Below, one piece after another: positions 35,694 to 44,570 of a stretch of 64,000 bases of DNA (position 1 is the first letter of the stretch; every line of letters begins with the position of its first letter). The position numbers were made by a program, and so were the translations under genes. Source of the stretch: Paractinoplanes aksuensis (GTDB lineage Bacteria; Actinomycetota; Actinomycetes; Mycobacteriales; Micromonosporaceae). The stretch covers positions 1 through 64,000 of the forward strand of contig NZ_JAMYJR010000038.1 in NCBI RefSeq assembly GCF_024137025.1, read 5' to 3'. The notes under the pieces are model-generated. The model had not been told where the DNA came from. It ran no database searches and saw only the letters and a program-made list of their open reading frames with translations.

Positions 35694-36047
35694 ATGCGCT
35701 TCAATAAGATCCGTCGTATCGTTGTGGCCGCAGTTGTCATGGGTGGAGGGCTGATGGTAGCGAGCCCCGCTTCCGCCATGCCGGATGCGCGCAACCTGGA
35801 GGTGTTCTCGGACGCCTATCGCCTGGGCATTTACAAGAACATCTTCGCCACCAAGGAGGTTCGGGACTTCGGCACCCTCGGACTGAACGACAAGGTCTCC
35901 AGCATTGCCACCAACGGTGTCCAATGGTGCTTCTTCGATCACGTGAATTTTGGCGGCGACCACTTCGTGATGGGCACGTATCAATACCGGGGAAACCTGA
36001 CCGACAATGGATGGAACGACCGGATCTCCTCCGCCCGGGTCTGCTGA
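35694..36047 (+). CDS. Secreted beta/gamma-crystallin-like (peptidase inhibitor I36-like) protein (117 aa)
   Basis: ATG 35694 follows AGGAGGG. The signal peptide is residues 1-28 (RIVVAAVVMGGGLMVASPAS, cut near SAM). The mature part of about 88 residues shows two Greek-key-like repeats, with LEVFSDAYRLG..., then LNDKVSSIATNGVQWCFFDH, FGGDHFVMG and WNDRISSARVC. The paired N-D-x-[IV]-S-S-[IA] motifs are the calcium-site signature of beta/gamma-crystallins. Two cysteines could bond. A paralogue lies at 47023. The family includes the streptomycete metalloprotease inhibitor SMPI, so an extracellular protease-inhibitor role is possible here, in a genome stretch rich in secreted proteases. Confidence 0.85.
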   Translation: MRFNKIRRIVVAAVVMGGGLMVASPASAMPDARNLEVFSDAYRLGIYKNIFATKEVRDFGTLGLNDKVSSIATNGVQWCFFDHVNFGGDHFVMGTYQYRGNLTDNGWNDRISSARVC

Positions 36048-36072
36048 TCCGGCGGAATAGTTCATCTGGGAA

Positions 36073-36099
36073 CTGGCCCGGGCCGATCGCCCGGGCCAG
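36073..36099. terminator. 11-bp GC hairpin after the crystallin-like gene
   Basis: CTGGCCCGGGC (36073-36083) and GCCCGGGCCAG (36089-36099) form a perfect stem with a 5-base loop, 25 bases after the stop codon. It also sits just beyond the end of the convergent SGNH remnant. Confidence 0.65.
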
Positions 36100-36107
36100 G
36101 GCGTCGG

Positions 36108-36450
36108 TCAGGCCAGAAGGTCGAGGCTGATCGCCGTGGCGAGGACCTCCATTCCGGCGTTGTGGGGGTGCAGATGGTCGCCCTGGTCGTAGCGGGCATC
36201 CCAGCGGATCGGAGCAGCCGGATCGCGGACGGCGGAAGGGTCGTGCACACGACCTTGACCCTAGTTCAGCGGGGAGTTGCCGCTCGTCCCGGCGTTGAGC
36301 ACCACGACGGCGCGGGCCGAGTTCTTCGATACTCGCGCGGATCACCTGTCGATCCGTCTCGCTCGAATCCGGAGCTCCGGCCGTTCTGCACGGCAGTGGC
36401 CCAGGTGGCGGTCCACGGAGAGAAGCCGTACGCATCAAGCTCTCCACCGA
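36108..36450 (-). pseudogene. Decayed SGNH/GDSL hydrolase
   Basis: Pieces of one secreted esterase survive in different minus-strand frames. WTATWATAVQNG (near 36400) fits the start of the domain. RAVVVLNAGTSGNS (near 36300) is the block-II-like strand with the Gly-Asn motif, and ends in a TAG at about 36262. YDQGDHLHPHNAGMEVLATA (near 36150) is the C-terminal block V with catalytic Asp-x-x-His, followed by the stop at 36110-36108. Several hundred bases of the middle are gone. The ancestral enzyme would have been an extracellular lipase or esterase. Confidence 0.7.
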
Positions 36451-37102
36451 ATCCACCAGTGAACCGCTGGCCGTCAGGGCCGTGCATCTGTCCCGCCACG
36501 TGGGCGCCGGCACGGTCGATCCGAGCCCTAACGGCCGCGTGACCTTCGACGGCTACGACTCGGCCTGGAACGAGAACCGGGGCCAGGACGGCCGAACCCA
36601 GCGCTCTCACTTTCCGGACCTGTTCATCCGACGGCGACGGCGCCCAGGAGCACGCGTCGCGGCGAGACTCGAGTACGTCATCGACGCGATCCGGGACGCC
36701 TCGGCGCTCAGCCCTCCGCCGGTTCCGTGCTCCAGCGCAAAGGGGGCGCCGGGCGACACGAGAGACACCGACGACAAAGATTCCCCGGCCCTGAGGACGG
36801 CGTGGTCGCTTTGTTCACGCTTGAACGACGTCCGGCCGTCACCGAAGTTCATGCGCGGCCATCTGTCGAATGACCTAACCGTTCGGCGGCGAAGATCCGG
36901 TATCGGCGAGCGAACGAAGCCCAGGCCTGGACGTCGGGTGGCTCGGCGCGCGGGCCGGCGGGGCTGACAGTCGGGCCGGGGCCGGTGAGAGGCAGGCGAA
37001 TGACTGATTCGACCGGCGGTCCCCGGACCGCAGCATGGTTTCCGTCAGATCGCTGAAGGTCACGTCACCCGCCACGGCGGGACAGAGTGAGGGAGCATTC
37101 TC
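36451..37102. other. Intergenic region with no supported gene
   Basis: About 650 bases with only shadow frames on both strands. It may contain the eroded 5' part of the SGNH gene. The last 20 bases hold the ribosome-binding site (GAGGGAG) of the hydrolase at 37103. Confidence 0.4.
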
Positions 37103-37801
37103 ATGAGCGACAACGGTCAAGAGATCAAGAATGTGGTGCTGGTGCACGGCGCGTTCGCCGACGGTTCGGGCTGGCGCGGCGTGTACGACCGGCTGCGGGG
37201 CCGGGGGTACCGGGTCACGATCGTGCAGAACCCGCTGACCTCGTTCGAGGACGACGTGGCGGCGACCACCCGGGTGCTCGACCGGCAGGACGGGCCGACG
37301 ATCCTGGTCGGTCACTCGTGGGGCGGCACGGTCATCACCGAGGCCGGGGTGCACCCGAAGGTGGCCGGACTGGTGTACGTGTCGGCGCTGGCGCCGGACG
37401 CCGGTGAGACCACGGCCCAGCAGTACGAGGGTTTCGCGCCCACCCCCGAGTTCGTGATCGACGTCGGCGAGGACGGTTTCGGCTTCATCAACCCGGACAA
37501 GTTCCAGGCCGGCTTCGCCGCCGACACCAGTGACACCGACGCCGCGTTCCTGCGGGACTCGCAGGTGCCGATCAACATGTCGGCGTTCTCGGCGCCGGTG
37601 AAGAACGCGGCGTGGCGCGACAAGCCGTCGTGGGCGGTCATCGCGACCGAGGACAAGGCGTTCGATCAGGCGATGCTGCAGCACATGGCCAAGCGGATCG
37701 GCGCCGAGATCACCAACGTGCCCGGCAGCCACGCGCTGTTCATCACCCAGGCGGGCGTCGTCTCCGACGTCATCGCCACCGCCGCCCGGAACGCGGGCTA
37801 G
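37103..37801 (+). CDS. Alpha/beta hydrolase (232 aa)
   Basis: ATG 37103 follows GAGGGAG. Landmarks are VVLVHGAFADGSGW (oxyanion strand, about 11-24), nucleophile Ser72 in VGHSWGGTV and general base His210 in PGSHALF. The acid is likely in VIATEDKAFDQ (about 190). It belongs to the 230-residue esterase/EstC-like branch of alpha/beta hydrolases, many of which act on small esters or as signal hydrolases. There is no signal peptide. It is convergent with the dehydrogenase gene and separated from it by a strong hairpin. Confidence 0.92.
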   Translation: MSDNGQEIKNVVLVHGAFADGSGWRGVYDRLRGRGYRVTIVQNPLTSFEDDVAATTRVLDRQDGPTILVGHSWGGTVITEAGVHPKVAGLVYVSALAPDAGETTAQQYEGFAPTPEFVIDVGEDGFGFINPDKFQAGFAADTSDTDAAFLRDSQVPINMSAFSAPVKNAAWRDKPSWAVIATEDKAFDQAMLQHMAKRIGAEITNVPGSHALFITQAGVVSDVIATAARNAG

Positions 37802-37816
37802 ACCTTCCCGTCCCCC

Positions 37817-37846
37817 GGGGCCGGCTCACGCCCGTGAGCCGGCCCC
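37817..37846. terminator. Perfect 14-bp bidirectional hairpin
   Basis: GGGGCCGGCTCACG (37817-37830) pairs with CGTGAGCCGGCCCC (37833-37846) around two bases. It lies between the convergent hydrolase (stop 37801) and dehydrogenase (stop 37860) genes and serves as terminator for both. Confidence 0.8.
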
Positions 37847-37859
37847 GCCCACGGGCCGG

Positions 37860-38783
37860 TCACACCACGCGGTTGTGCAGCGGCTCGCCGGCGAGGTAGC
37901 GGCGGGCCTGGGCAGCCGCCAGCTCGTACACCCGTCCCCGCATGCTGTCGGTGATGGCGCCCACATGCGGGGTCAGCAGCACGTTCGGCAGGTCCCACAG
38001 CGGGTGCCCGGGCGGCAGCGGCTCCGGGTCGGTGACGTCGAGGGCGGCCTCCAGCCGCCCACCGGCCAATTCCGCGTAGAGGGCCGCGGTGTCGACCACC
38101 GGGCCGCGGGCGGCGTTGACGACCAGCGCGCCGTCCGGGAGCGCGGCCAGCATGCGGGCGTCCAGCAGGCCGCGGGTGTGCTCGGTGAGCGGGACCAGCA
38201 ACACGACGATGTCGGCGGAGGGCAGGAGTGCCCGCAGCTCGGCGACGCCGCGGACGTTGTGCTCGGGCCGGGCCGTGCGAGCGACGAGCGTGAGCTCGAC
38301 GTCGAAGGGGGCGAGCCGACGGGCAAGTGCGGTGCCGATGTTGCCGGCCCCGACGACCAGCACCCGTCGCCCCCGCAACTCCCGGGTCGGCGTCAAGCGG
38401 TCGTGCGCCCATTCATGGGCTCGCTGGGCGCGGTGGAACGCCGGAAAGGACCGCAGGCTGGCCAGGATGGCCGACACCACCCACTCGGAGGTGGCCGCGT
38501 CGTGCAGTCCACGCGCGTCGGCCAGAACGACGCCGGGCGGAAGGATGTCGCTCCAGGCGTCGGAACCGGCGCTGGGCAGCTGAATCACGCGAAGATCGGG
38601 CAGTACGGCGACCAGGCCGCGCAGATCGGGCTGGCCGAGGAACGTCGGAACCCAGAACTCGACGCCGTCCGGGTCCGACGGCAACGCGGCCGGTTCGTTC
38701 GCCACTTCGACCACGACATCGGTGGCCAGATCGTCGAAGTACGGCAACCCGGCCTTGTGCGGGATCCAGATTTTGGTGCGCAT
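37860..38783 (-). CDS. D-isomer-specific 2-hydroxyacid dehydrogenase
   Basis: The 307-residue enzyme starts at ATG 38783 (MRTKIWIPHKAGLPYFDDL). The open frame extends to 38882 but gives an unrelated head. The NAD-binding motif VLVVGAGNIGTALARRL is at about 142. The catalytic set is Arg in VVNAARGPVVD (about 228), Glu in DVTDPEPLP (about 257) and His in LLTPHVGAITD (about 276). The acidic residue after the Rossmann motif (Asp in PFDVEL) and the adjoining RTAR leave the NAD versus NADP preference open. It reduces a 2-keto acid to a D-2-hydroxy acid or the reverse. The substrate is unknown. Confidence 0.93.
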   Translation of the reverse strand: MRTKIWIPHKAGLPYFDDLATDVVVEVANEPAALPSDPDGVEFWVPTFLGQPDLRGLVAVLPDLRVIQLPSAGSDAWSDILPPGVVLADARGLHDAATSEWVVSAILASLRSFPAFHRAQRAHEWAHDRLTPTRELRGRRVLVVGAGNIGTALARRLAPFDVELTLVARTARPEHNVRGVAELRALLPSADIVVLLVPLTEHTRGLLDARMLAALPDGALVVNAARGPVVDTAALYAELAGGRLEAALDVTDPEPLPPGHPLWDLPNVLLTPHVGAITDSMRGRVYELAAAQARRYLAGEPLHNRVV

Positions 38784-38905
38784 GACCAGTTGAACGCAGA
38801 CCGGGGTTCGCCGTTCATGGCGGTGCCGCTGGTCACTGCCTCGACAACGGGGCCAAGCCCCCTCGGTGGCGTCGTCGCACATCCCCGCGTCGCGGGGGCT
38901 CGGTG

Positions 38906-41623
38906 TCAGATCTCGTTGAGGGCGTCGCGTAGCCCGGCCCGGGAGGTGACACCCAGTTTCGGGAAGATCCGGTAGAGGTGAGCGCCGACCGTGCGGGGGG
39001 ACAGGTCGAGGCGCTGGGCGATCTGCTTGTTGGTCAGGCCGGAAGCGGCCAGGCCGGCGATCTCGAGCTCCTGCGGTGTCAGGGCGGCCGGTGGCGGTGC
39101 GGTCGCCGCCGACCGGTCGCCGGCGGCGCGCAGTTCCGCGTCAGTTCGGGCCAGCCAAGGCTCGGCGCCCATGGTGGCGAAGCCGGTGCGGGCGGCGAAC
39201 AGATGCGTACGTGCTCGAAGCAGTTCCTTGCGGCGTCGCAGCTTCCCGGCGAAGGCGAGCCGGATGCGAGAAGCCTCGAACAGCCAGCGGTCGGTACCGG
39301 GCTCGGCCAGGGTCTGCTCGATGCGTTCGCCGGCCTCGTCGTCGAACACGAGTGCGTCAACGCCGTGCTGGATCAGCCGCATGCGGGGAGACAGGGCGGT
39401 CACGTCCGCCGCTCGCATGGCCTCGGCGTGTGCCCGGGCCTCAGTCGTCCGGCCGGTGCGCAGCGCGGCCTCCACCAGGTCGAACATCACCCAGGTGGCG
39501 ATCGGCACATACGGTGCCAGCACCCCGGCCGGACTGATGTCGGTCGCATGCCGGTAGGCGGCCTCGAAGTCGCCCTCGGCCGCGGCCGCCATGGTGCGGG
39601 GCAGGTGAGCATTGGCCAGCGAGCTGGCCAGGCCGCGCGGTACCGCCCAGTGGGTGATCTCGTCGGCCAGCTCGTACGCCTGGCGGAAGCGACCCCGGCC
39701 GGCCGCGATGACGGCCTGGTTGAGCAGGAAGTACCACCGCAGGAAAGGGAAACCGCTGTCGGTCGCGACGCGCTCGCCCTCGGCCGCCAGTTCCTCGACC
39801 TCGTCCCAGCGTCCGGCCAGGTAGTCCTCCCGGCACAAGTGCATCAGGCCGCTCAGCTGCCACTGGGGCGCGCCGCCTTCGCGGCCCTGGCGCACGAGTC
39901 GCCAGCACTGCTCCCGCATCTCGCCCAGCCGGTCCAGGTGGGTCACGGCGGTGCCCGTCCGCACGATCCGGTTGAGGTCCTGCTCGCCGGGCAGGGCGGC
40001 GAGCAGCGCATCGAGGTCGGGCTGGGCCGCGGCGCCGGTGCGAACCGGGTCGGGGAACGTTCTGCTCAGCACGGACAGGATGTCGGGCGGCGCAGGGACG
40101 AGCCGGGCCATGTTCCGGTGGAACACGGCCCAGTGTTCGGTGCTGCCGGCGAACCAGGACAGCAGCATGAGGGTGTGCATCGCCTCGTCGAGGGCCGGGT
40201 CGGCGGCGCGCCAGCCGTGGTCGCCGGTCTCGATGGCGCCGGCCAACAGGCGGTGGGCGGTGTGCACGTCGCCGTCGCCGTTGATCATCAGCAGGGCGGT
40301 CGCGTTGGCGGCCAGCAGCGCTCCGGCCGGCCCCTGGCTCATCGCCTGCGCGTCGGCCAGCAGCGTTGTCGCGTCGCCGGGAACGCCGGCCTCGGCGCCC
40401 GTGTAGGCGGCCTGGGCCAGTCGGCGGGCGGCATCCTGGGGTGTGTCGCTCAGCTCGGCTGCGCGGACCAGCGAGGCGATCGCGGCCAAGGCGTCACCGC
40501 GCCGCAACACCACCTGCGCGGCCTCCTCGAGCTGGGCGGCGACGGCCTCGTCGGGTCCAGCGCTGGCCGCGGCGAGGTGCCAGGCCCGGCGTTCCGGGTC
40601 GCCCGGCAGCGCGGCGGCAATGGCCTGGTGAGCCTGCCGGCGTTCGGCGTAGGTGGACATCGCGACGATCGCCGACTGGATCAACGGGTGGCGGAAGACG
40701 ATGCGCCCGCTGGTGTCGTCGACGCGGACGAGCTGGGCCCGGTCGGCCGGGGCGAGATGGGCCAGGTCGGTCATGCCGCGAAGCGTGCGTACGTCGCCGC
40801 TTCCTTCGAAGGTGGCGAGCAGCAGGAGCAGGCGGGTGGCCTCGGGCAGATCGGCCAGCCGGGCGGCGAAGATGGTCTGCAGCCGGTCGCTGAGCGGCAC
40901 CACGTCCAGCGGATGGGCGGAGTCGGTGAGGCTGCCCGGCAGTTCCACCAGGGCCAGCGGGTTGCCTTGGGCGAGGTCGAGCAGACGGTGGCGCAGGCGC
41001 CCGGTCAGGGTGGGAAAGCGGGTGTCGACGAGGTGGCCGGCCGCCTCGTCGCTCAACGGTTCGACCGTGACCTCGGCCAGGCCGCGGCGGTCGAGGAAAC
41101 TTTCCGTGCCGGTGCGGGAGGCGGCGATGACGCCGACGGGCGCACCCTGCACGCGCCGGGCGACGAACCCGAGGACGACGGCGCTGGGCCGGTCGATCCA
41201 CTGTACGTCGTCGACGACGAGCAGGACCGGCCTCGTCCGGGCGGCGGTGGTGAGCAGAAGCAACGTGGCGTTGCACACGAGCAGGGTGGCCGGCGCCGGT
41301 CCGGGGCCGAAGCCGAGAGCGACGGTGAGCGCGTCGCGCAGTGCCGGCGGCAGTCGCTGAATGTCGGTGTAGAGCGGTAGCAGCAGTTGGTTGAGCAGCG
41401 AATAGCTGACGTCGGCCTCGAACTCGAAGCCGTTCGCGCTCAGCACCCGCAGGCTTTCGGCCGCACCCAAGCCGGCCGCGGCGGCCAGCAGCGCCGACTT
41501 GCCGACACCGGGCTCGCCCCGGACCATCAGCACGTCGCCGCCGTGGCGCATCGAGTCCAGGAAGCCGCGGATGCGCGCCAGTTCCACCTCGCGCCCGAAC
41601 AGCTCTGCCACGACGGCCACCAT
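38906..41623 (-). CDS. LuxR-family ATP-binding (LAL/MalT-like) transcriptional regulator
   Basis: The 905-residue protein has an N-terminal AAA-type ATPase with Walker A GEPGVGKSAL (Lys42) and Walker B LLVVDDVQWID (about 131-141). A long alpha-helical TPR-like middle follows (about 350-820), then a C-terminal LuxR helix-turn-helix at about 842-900 (LTPQELEIAGLAASGLTNKQ, then RTVGAHLYRIFPKLGVTSRA). The size matches LAL regulators. These sense a ligand through the helical part and activate target genes. Adjacent targets may be the divergent FAD monooxygenase at 42020. A 66-residue gene ends 7 bases before its start and is probably co-translated. Confidence 0.95.
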   Translation of the reverse strand: MVAVVAELFGREVELARIRGFLDSMRHGGDVLMVRGEPGVGKSALLAAAAGLGAAESLRVLSANGFEFEADVSYSLLNQLLLPLYTDIQRLPPALRDALTVALGFGPGPAPATLLVCNATLLLLTTAARTRPVLLVVDDVQWIDRPSAVVLGFVARRVQGAPVGVIAASRTGTESFLDRRGLAEVTVEPLSDEAAGHLVDTRFPTLTGRLRHRLLDLAQGNPLALVELPGSLTDSAHPLDVVPLSDRLQTIFAARLADLPEATRLLLLLATFEGSGDVRTLRGMTDLAHLAPADRAQLVRVDDTSGRIVFRHPLIQSAIVAMSTYAERRQAHQAIAAALPGDPERRAWHLAAASAGPDEAVAAQLEEAAQVVLRRGDALAAIASLVRAAELSDTPQDAARRLAQAAYTGAEAGVPGDATTLLADAQAMSQGPAGALLAANATALLMINGDGDVHTAHRLLAGAIETGDHGWRAADPALDEAMHTLMLLSWFAGSTEHWAVFHRNMARLVPAPPDILSVLSRTFPDPVRTGAAAQPDLDALLAALPGEQDLNRIVRTGTAVTHLDRLGEMREQCWRLVRQGREGGAPQWQLSGLMHLCREDYLAGRWDEVEELAAEGERVATDSGFPFLRWYFLLNQAVIAAGRGRFRQAYELADEITHWAVPRGLASSLANAHLPRTMAAAAEGDFEAAYRHATDISPAGVLAPYVPIATWVMFDLVEAALRTGRTTEARAHAEAMRAADVTALSPRMRLIQHGVDALVFDDEAGERIEQTLAEPGTDRWLFEASRIRLAFAGKLRRRKELLRARTHLFAARTGFATMGAEPWLARTDAELRAAGDRSAATAPPPAALTPQELEIAGLAASGLTNKQIAQRLDLSPRTVGAHLYRIFPKLGVTSRAGLRDALNEI

Positions 41624-41630
41624 ACGCGCC

Positions 41631-41831
41631 CTATCGGCCGCCCTCCTCGAGGGCGCGCGGGCCCCACTCCCGTTCGACGATCGAGCGAAACGCGGCCCGG
41701 ACCGAGGCGCGGTCGCCGAGGTCCAGCGCCGGCTCGGCTTGCGGCTCGTCCGGGCGGGCGTGGGGGTGGGTGTATTCGGCGTCCGCCATCGCGGCGAACG
41801 CGTTCAGCAGGAAGTACGCCCATCGACTCAT
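41631..41831 (-). CDS. Small hypothetical protein upstream of the LAL regulator (66 aa)
   Basis: ATG 41831 (MSRWAYFLLNAFAAMADAEY) is preceded by GGAGG at 8 bases. A GTG at 41846 would add five residues. The protein has an amphipathic start and an acidic, Pro-containing middle, then RASVRAAFRSIVEREWGPRA. I do not recognise it. It could be a small regulatory peptide for the LAL protein or only a leader frame that couples its translation. Confidence 0.5.
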   Translation of the reverse strand: MSRWAYFLLNAFAAMADAEYTHPHARPDEPQAEPALDLGDRASVRAAFRSIVEREWGPRALEEGGR

Positions 41832-42019
41832 CAGGGAGGCCTCCACTCCGTCCGGGCCGGGCGGTCAGGATCGCCGGCACTGTCTACGACGGCGCGGAGG
41901 CCCGCGCGCTCACCGATGGGACGACCGTCACTGCGACCAGGCCCATCCAGCCCGGATGACGCCGGTCGGATGAACCTCGAGTCGCTTCCCGCGTTGTGGG
42001 TGGGGAAAGGTGTGGTGAC

Positions 42020-43129
42020 ATGAACAACGACGGAGTGCTGGTGGTCGGCGCCGGGATCGCGGGGCTGGCCCTGACCCGGGCGCTGCGGCGGCGTGGGGTG
42101 GCGGTCCAGCTGGTGGAGCGGGCTCCGGGCGCCGGTGGCGGCCTGGCGGTCAACCTGCCCGGCAACGCGGTGACGGCCCTGGACGCGCTCGGGGTCGGCG
42201 ACCAGCTGAAGCAGATCGGACGGCCGGTCGGCCGCCGGGAGTACCGCAGTGCCACCGGGCGGCGACTGTTCGGCATCGACGAGGAGGCCTTCTGGGGACC
42301 GTCCGCGCGGTCCCGCTGCGTCATGCGCTCGGAGTTGCATACGCTGTTGGCCGCCGGTCTCGGTGTCGAACCACGAGCCGCCACGGTGCAGTCGGTACGG
42401 GTGGCTGACGGCGGTGCCGAGGTCGAGTTCACCGATGGTGGCACCGGTCGCTACGGCTTCGTGGCCGGGGCTGACGGCGTCCGGTCGGTTGTACGCGGCG
42501 CTCTCTTCGGCGAGGCCGGCGCCAAGGAGGCCGTGCTGAGCGGGGCGAGCTGGCGGTTCATGGCTCCCAACCCGGGCGTCGACTGCTGGGTCGCCTGGTC
42601 CGGAGGCGCGGGTTCGGTGCTGCTCCTGCCGGTCGACGACGAGCAGGTGTACGTCTACGCGTCCGCCACCCGGGGCGGTCCGGTCGGTGCCGACCCGTCC
42701 TGGCTCGGCACGACGTTTCGGGACTACCCGGCGCCGGTCCAGGCGGTGCTGCGGCATGCGCTCGATCGGCCCGAGACGCTGTATCACTCACCGGTTGAGG
42801 AGATCCGGCTCCCGTCCTGGACGGCCGGCCGCTGCGCGTTGATCGGTGACGCCGCCCACGCCACGGCTCCGATCTGGGCCGAGGGTGCGGCCCTGGCGGT
42901 CGAGGATGCCCTGGTGCTGGCGGACGAACTGGCCGCGGGGGAGTGGGACACCGCCGGTCAACGGTACGAGCGGCGCCGCCGGGCCCGGGTGGATCACGTG
43001 CAGGCCCACACCGACACGTTCTCCCGGGCTGCCGGTGCGCCGATCTGGCTGCGTGACCTGTTGCTGCCGGTCCTCGGGCCGCGTTCCTACCGGGCGGCGT
43101 ACGGTCCACTGCGGCAACCGTCCCGCTGA
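42020..43129 (+). CDS. FAD-dependent monooxygenase (PHBH-fold, group A)
   Basis: ATG 42020 (MNNDGVLVVGAGIAGLALTR) gives the GxGxxG FAD motif at residues 9-17 and the acidic residue in VERAP at about 37. The second motif FVAGADGVRSVVRG (about 153) and third motif CALIGDAAHATAPIWAEGAA (about 280) are complete. The length of 369 fits single-component aromatic hydroxylases that use NAD(P)H and O2. The substrate is unknown. It is divergent from the LAL regulator pair, which probably controls it, with 188 bases between the starts. Confidence 0.94.
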   Translation: MNNDGVLVVGAGIAGLALTRALRRRGVAVQLVERAPGAGGGLAVNLPGNAVTALDALGVGDQLKQIGRPVGRREYRSATGRRLFGIDEEAFWGPSARSRCVMRSELHTLLAAGLGVEPRAATVQSVRVADGGAEVEFTDGGTGRYGFVAGADGVRSVVRGALFGEAGAKEAVLSGASWRFMAPNPGVDCWVAWSGGAGSVLLLPVDDEQVYVYASATRGGPVGADPSWLGTTFRDYPAPVQAVLRHALDRPETLYHSPVEEIRLPSWTAGRCALIGDAAHATAPIWAEGAALAVEDALVLADELAAGEWDTAGQRYERRRRARVDHVQAHTDTFSRAAGAPIWLRDLLLPVLGPRSYRAAYGPLRQPSR

Positions 43130-43148
43130 GCTCCGGTCGCAAGGTGGA

Positions 43149-43176
43149 GCCGCCGGCGTACCGAGAAGCCGGCGGC
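43149..43176. terminator. Bidirectional hairpin between the monooxygenase and GNAT genes
   Basis: GCCGCCGGC (43149-43157) pairs with GCCGGCGGC (43168-43176) over a 10-base loop. It lies 19 bases past the monooxygenase stop and next to the end of the convergent GNAT gene at 43185. Confidence 0.6.
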
Positions 43177-43184
43177 CCGGCGCG

Positions 43185-43979
43185 CTATGCCGTCCAGAGC
43201 CAGGCGCGGCGTTCGTACTGCGGCACGAAGCCGACCCGGACCTGGTTGCGGGCCGACACGGAGTAGCCCTCGTCGGTCACCTCGGCCTCGTTGACCAGCA
43301 GGGAGCAGCCGGCCCGGCGGCCGGCCTCGACCCGGGCAGCGAGCAGGGCCGTCTGGGCGCCGCGGCCCCGGTGCGAGGGGAGGGTGGCCCCGGACGACAG
43401 ATGGGCGTATCCCGGGCCGAGCCAGATCATGCCGGTGGCCACCATCTTGTCACCGTCGTAGCAGGCGTACGCCTCGAACCGCGGGTCCTTCAGAGCTCCC
43501 CGGGTCACGTCGAAGTTGGCCTCGGCATCGAAGCCGAAGGTGTTCCACATCAGTGTCACCCAGTGCTCCTGCTCGTCCGGGGTGATCCGGGCGGTGCGAA
43601 GGTCGGTGCGGGGCTCGAACGAGGGGAACGGGGACCGCATGGCGAGCTTGACGCTGCGGTCGGCGACGGTGAGTCCGTGCCGGGCCACGATCGACGGCCA
43701 ATCGGCCGGTTCGGCCGGTACCGGCAGCACGATCCGGGCCCGCTCGACCCCTCGGGCCCGGTAGTGGGTGACGATCTCGTCGATCAGCTCGGCGCTGGGC
43801 GGCTCGGTGAATCCCATCGCCTGGCACCAGAACAGCATGTCCGGGCCGGGCCTGCTCAGCACGGTCACCCCGCCGATGGCGGTGGCGCGCGCGTCGTAAT
43901 CGCGTTCCAGGGTGGGACCGGCAGCACTGGTCACGGCCAGGAATGACTGCGCTTCGATGTGTTCGAATTCTTCTGTCAC
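43185..43979 (-). CDS. GNAT-family N-acetyltransferase (264 aa)
   Basis: The protein has an N-terminal half of uncertain fold (MTEEFEHIEAQSFLAVTSAA) and a C-terminal GNAT domain (about 130-262). The acetyl-CoA pyrophosphate loop is seen in LPSHRGRGAQTALLAAR (about 208-224), a Q/R-x-x-G-x-G/A variant, preceded by the strand GMIWLGPGYAHLSSGATL. It ends RNQVRVGFVPQYERRAWLW, the typical last strands (G-F-x-x-x-Y). Such two-domain GNATs acetylate small amines or antibiotics. The substrate is unknown. Confidence 0.9.
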   Translation of the reverse strand: MTEEFEHIEAQSFLAVTSAAGPTLERDYDARATAIGGVTVLSRPGPDMLFWCQAMGFTEPPSAELIDEIVTHYRARGVERARIVLPVPAEPADWPSIVARHGLTVADRSVKLAMRSPFPSFEPRTDLRTARITPDEQEHWVTLMWNTFGFDAEANFDVTRGALKDPRFEAYACYDGDKMVATGMIWLGPGYAHLSSGATLPSHRGRGAQTALLAARVEAGRRAGCSLLVNEAEVTDEGYSVSARNQVRVGFVPQYERRAWLWTA

Positions 43980-44078
43980 GTGGGAGAGGACGCGTTGCGG
44001 AGCGGCCGGTTCACCTGGCCCGGCAGATTCGGTGACCAGTCACATCGTTCGGTGTGCCGGTAGCGCCGGGCCCGGGAC

Positions 44079-44513
44079 TCACCCGTCGGACCGCTCGATG
44101 AGTTCGGCCCAGCCCGGCAGCACGTTGTGGGCGCAGATCGACTTGACGAGTCCGACGACCGATTCGGCGGGCACCATCAACACCCCGGGGTTCACCGGCG
44201 CCGCCCCGCTCCTTCGTACCGTGAGGGACTCCTCCGGAACTCCGGCGAACTCGGGCACCCGCACGACGTACGCGCGGCCGTCCTGGTGGACGGTGATGCG
44301 CGAGGCGATCGGGTGCCCGACGAGGACCTGCACCTTGTCGGGCTCGAACGGATAGGGGTTCAACGGGAACAGATCGACCTCGTGGACGACCTCGGTGTAC
44401 CGGGCTTCGAGCGTGATGATCTCGAAGGACCGATGGAGCTCCAAAGAATGGGCGACGTATCGCTCCAGGACGGTGGACTCGCAGGACCAGCGCAGGCGAA
44501 AGGGGAAACTCAC
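44079..44513 (-). CDS. Hypothetical protein (144 aa)
   Basis: GTG 44513 (VSFPFRLRWSCES) has GAGG about 9 bases upstream. The frame could extend ten codons further. The protein is rich in strands (SFEIITLEARYTEVV, KVQVLVGHPIASRITV) and Pro (LFPLNPYPFEPD), with no signal peptide or membrane segment. I do not recognise it. The coding bias is good and the length plausible. It follows the alpha/beta hydrolase at 44571 on the same strand at 57 bases and may be in one operon with it. Confidence 0.65.
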   Translation of the reverse strand: MSFPFRLRWSCESTVLERYVAHSLELHRSFEIITLEARYTEVVHEVDLFPLNPYPFEPDKVQVLVGHPIASRITVHQDGRAYVVRVPEFAGVPEESLTVRRSGAAPVNPGVLMVPAESVVGLVKSICAHNVLPGWAELIERSDG

Positions 44514-44570
44514 AGAGGACCTCGTCGGCGAGCGGACGGTCAAGAGGGGCGTCGGGTGAGGCGGAGGTTC

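Noticed and set aside
38784..38882. N-terminal extension of the 2-hydroxyacid dehydrogenase to 38882
   Set aside because: The extra 33 residues are Cys/His/Arg-rich shadow sequence with no match to the family's usual start. ATG 38783 gives the normal length.
41996..42019. Upstream start for the FAD monooxygenase
   Set aside because: ATG 42020 places the FAD-binding strand at the correct distance from the N-terminus.
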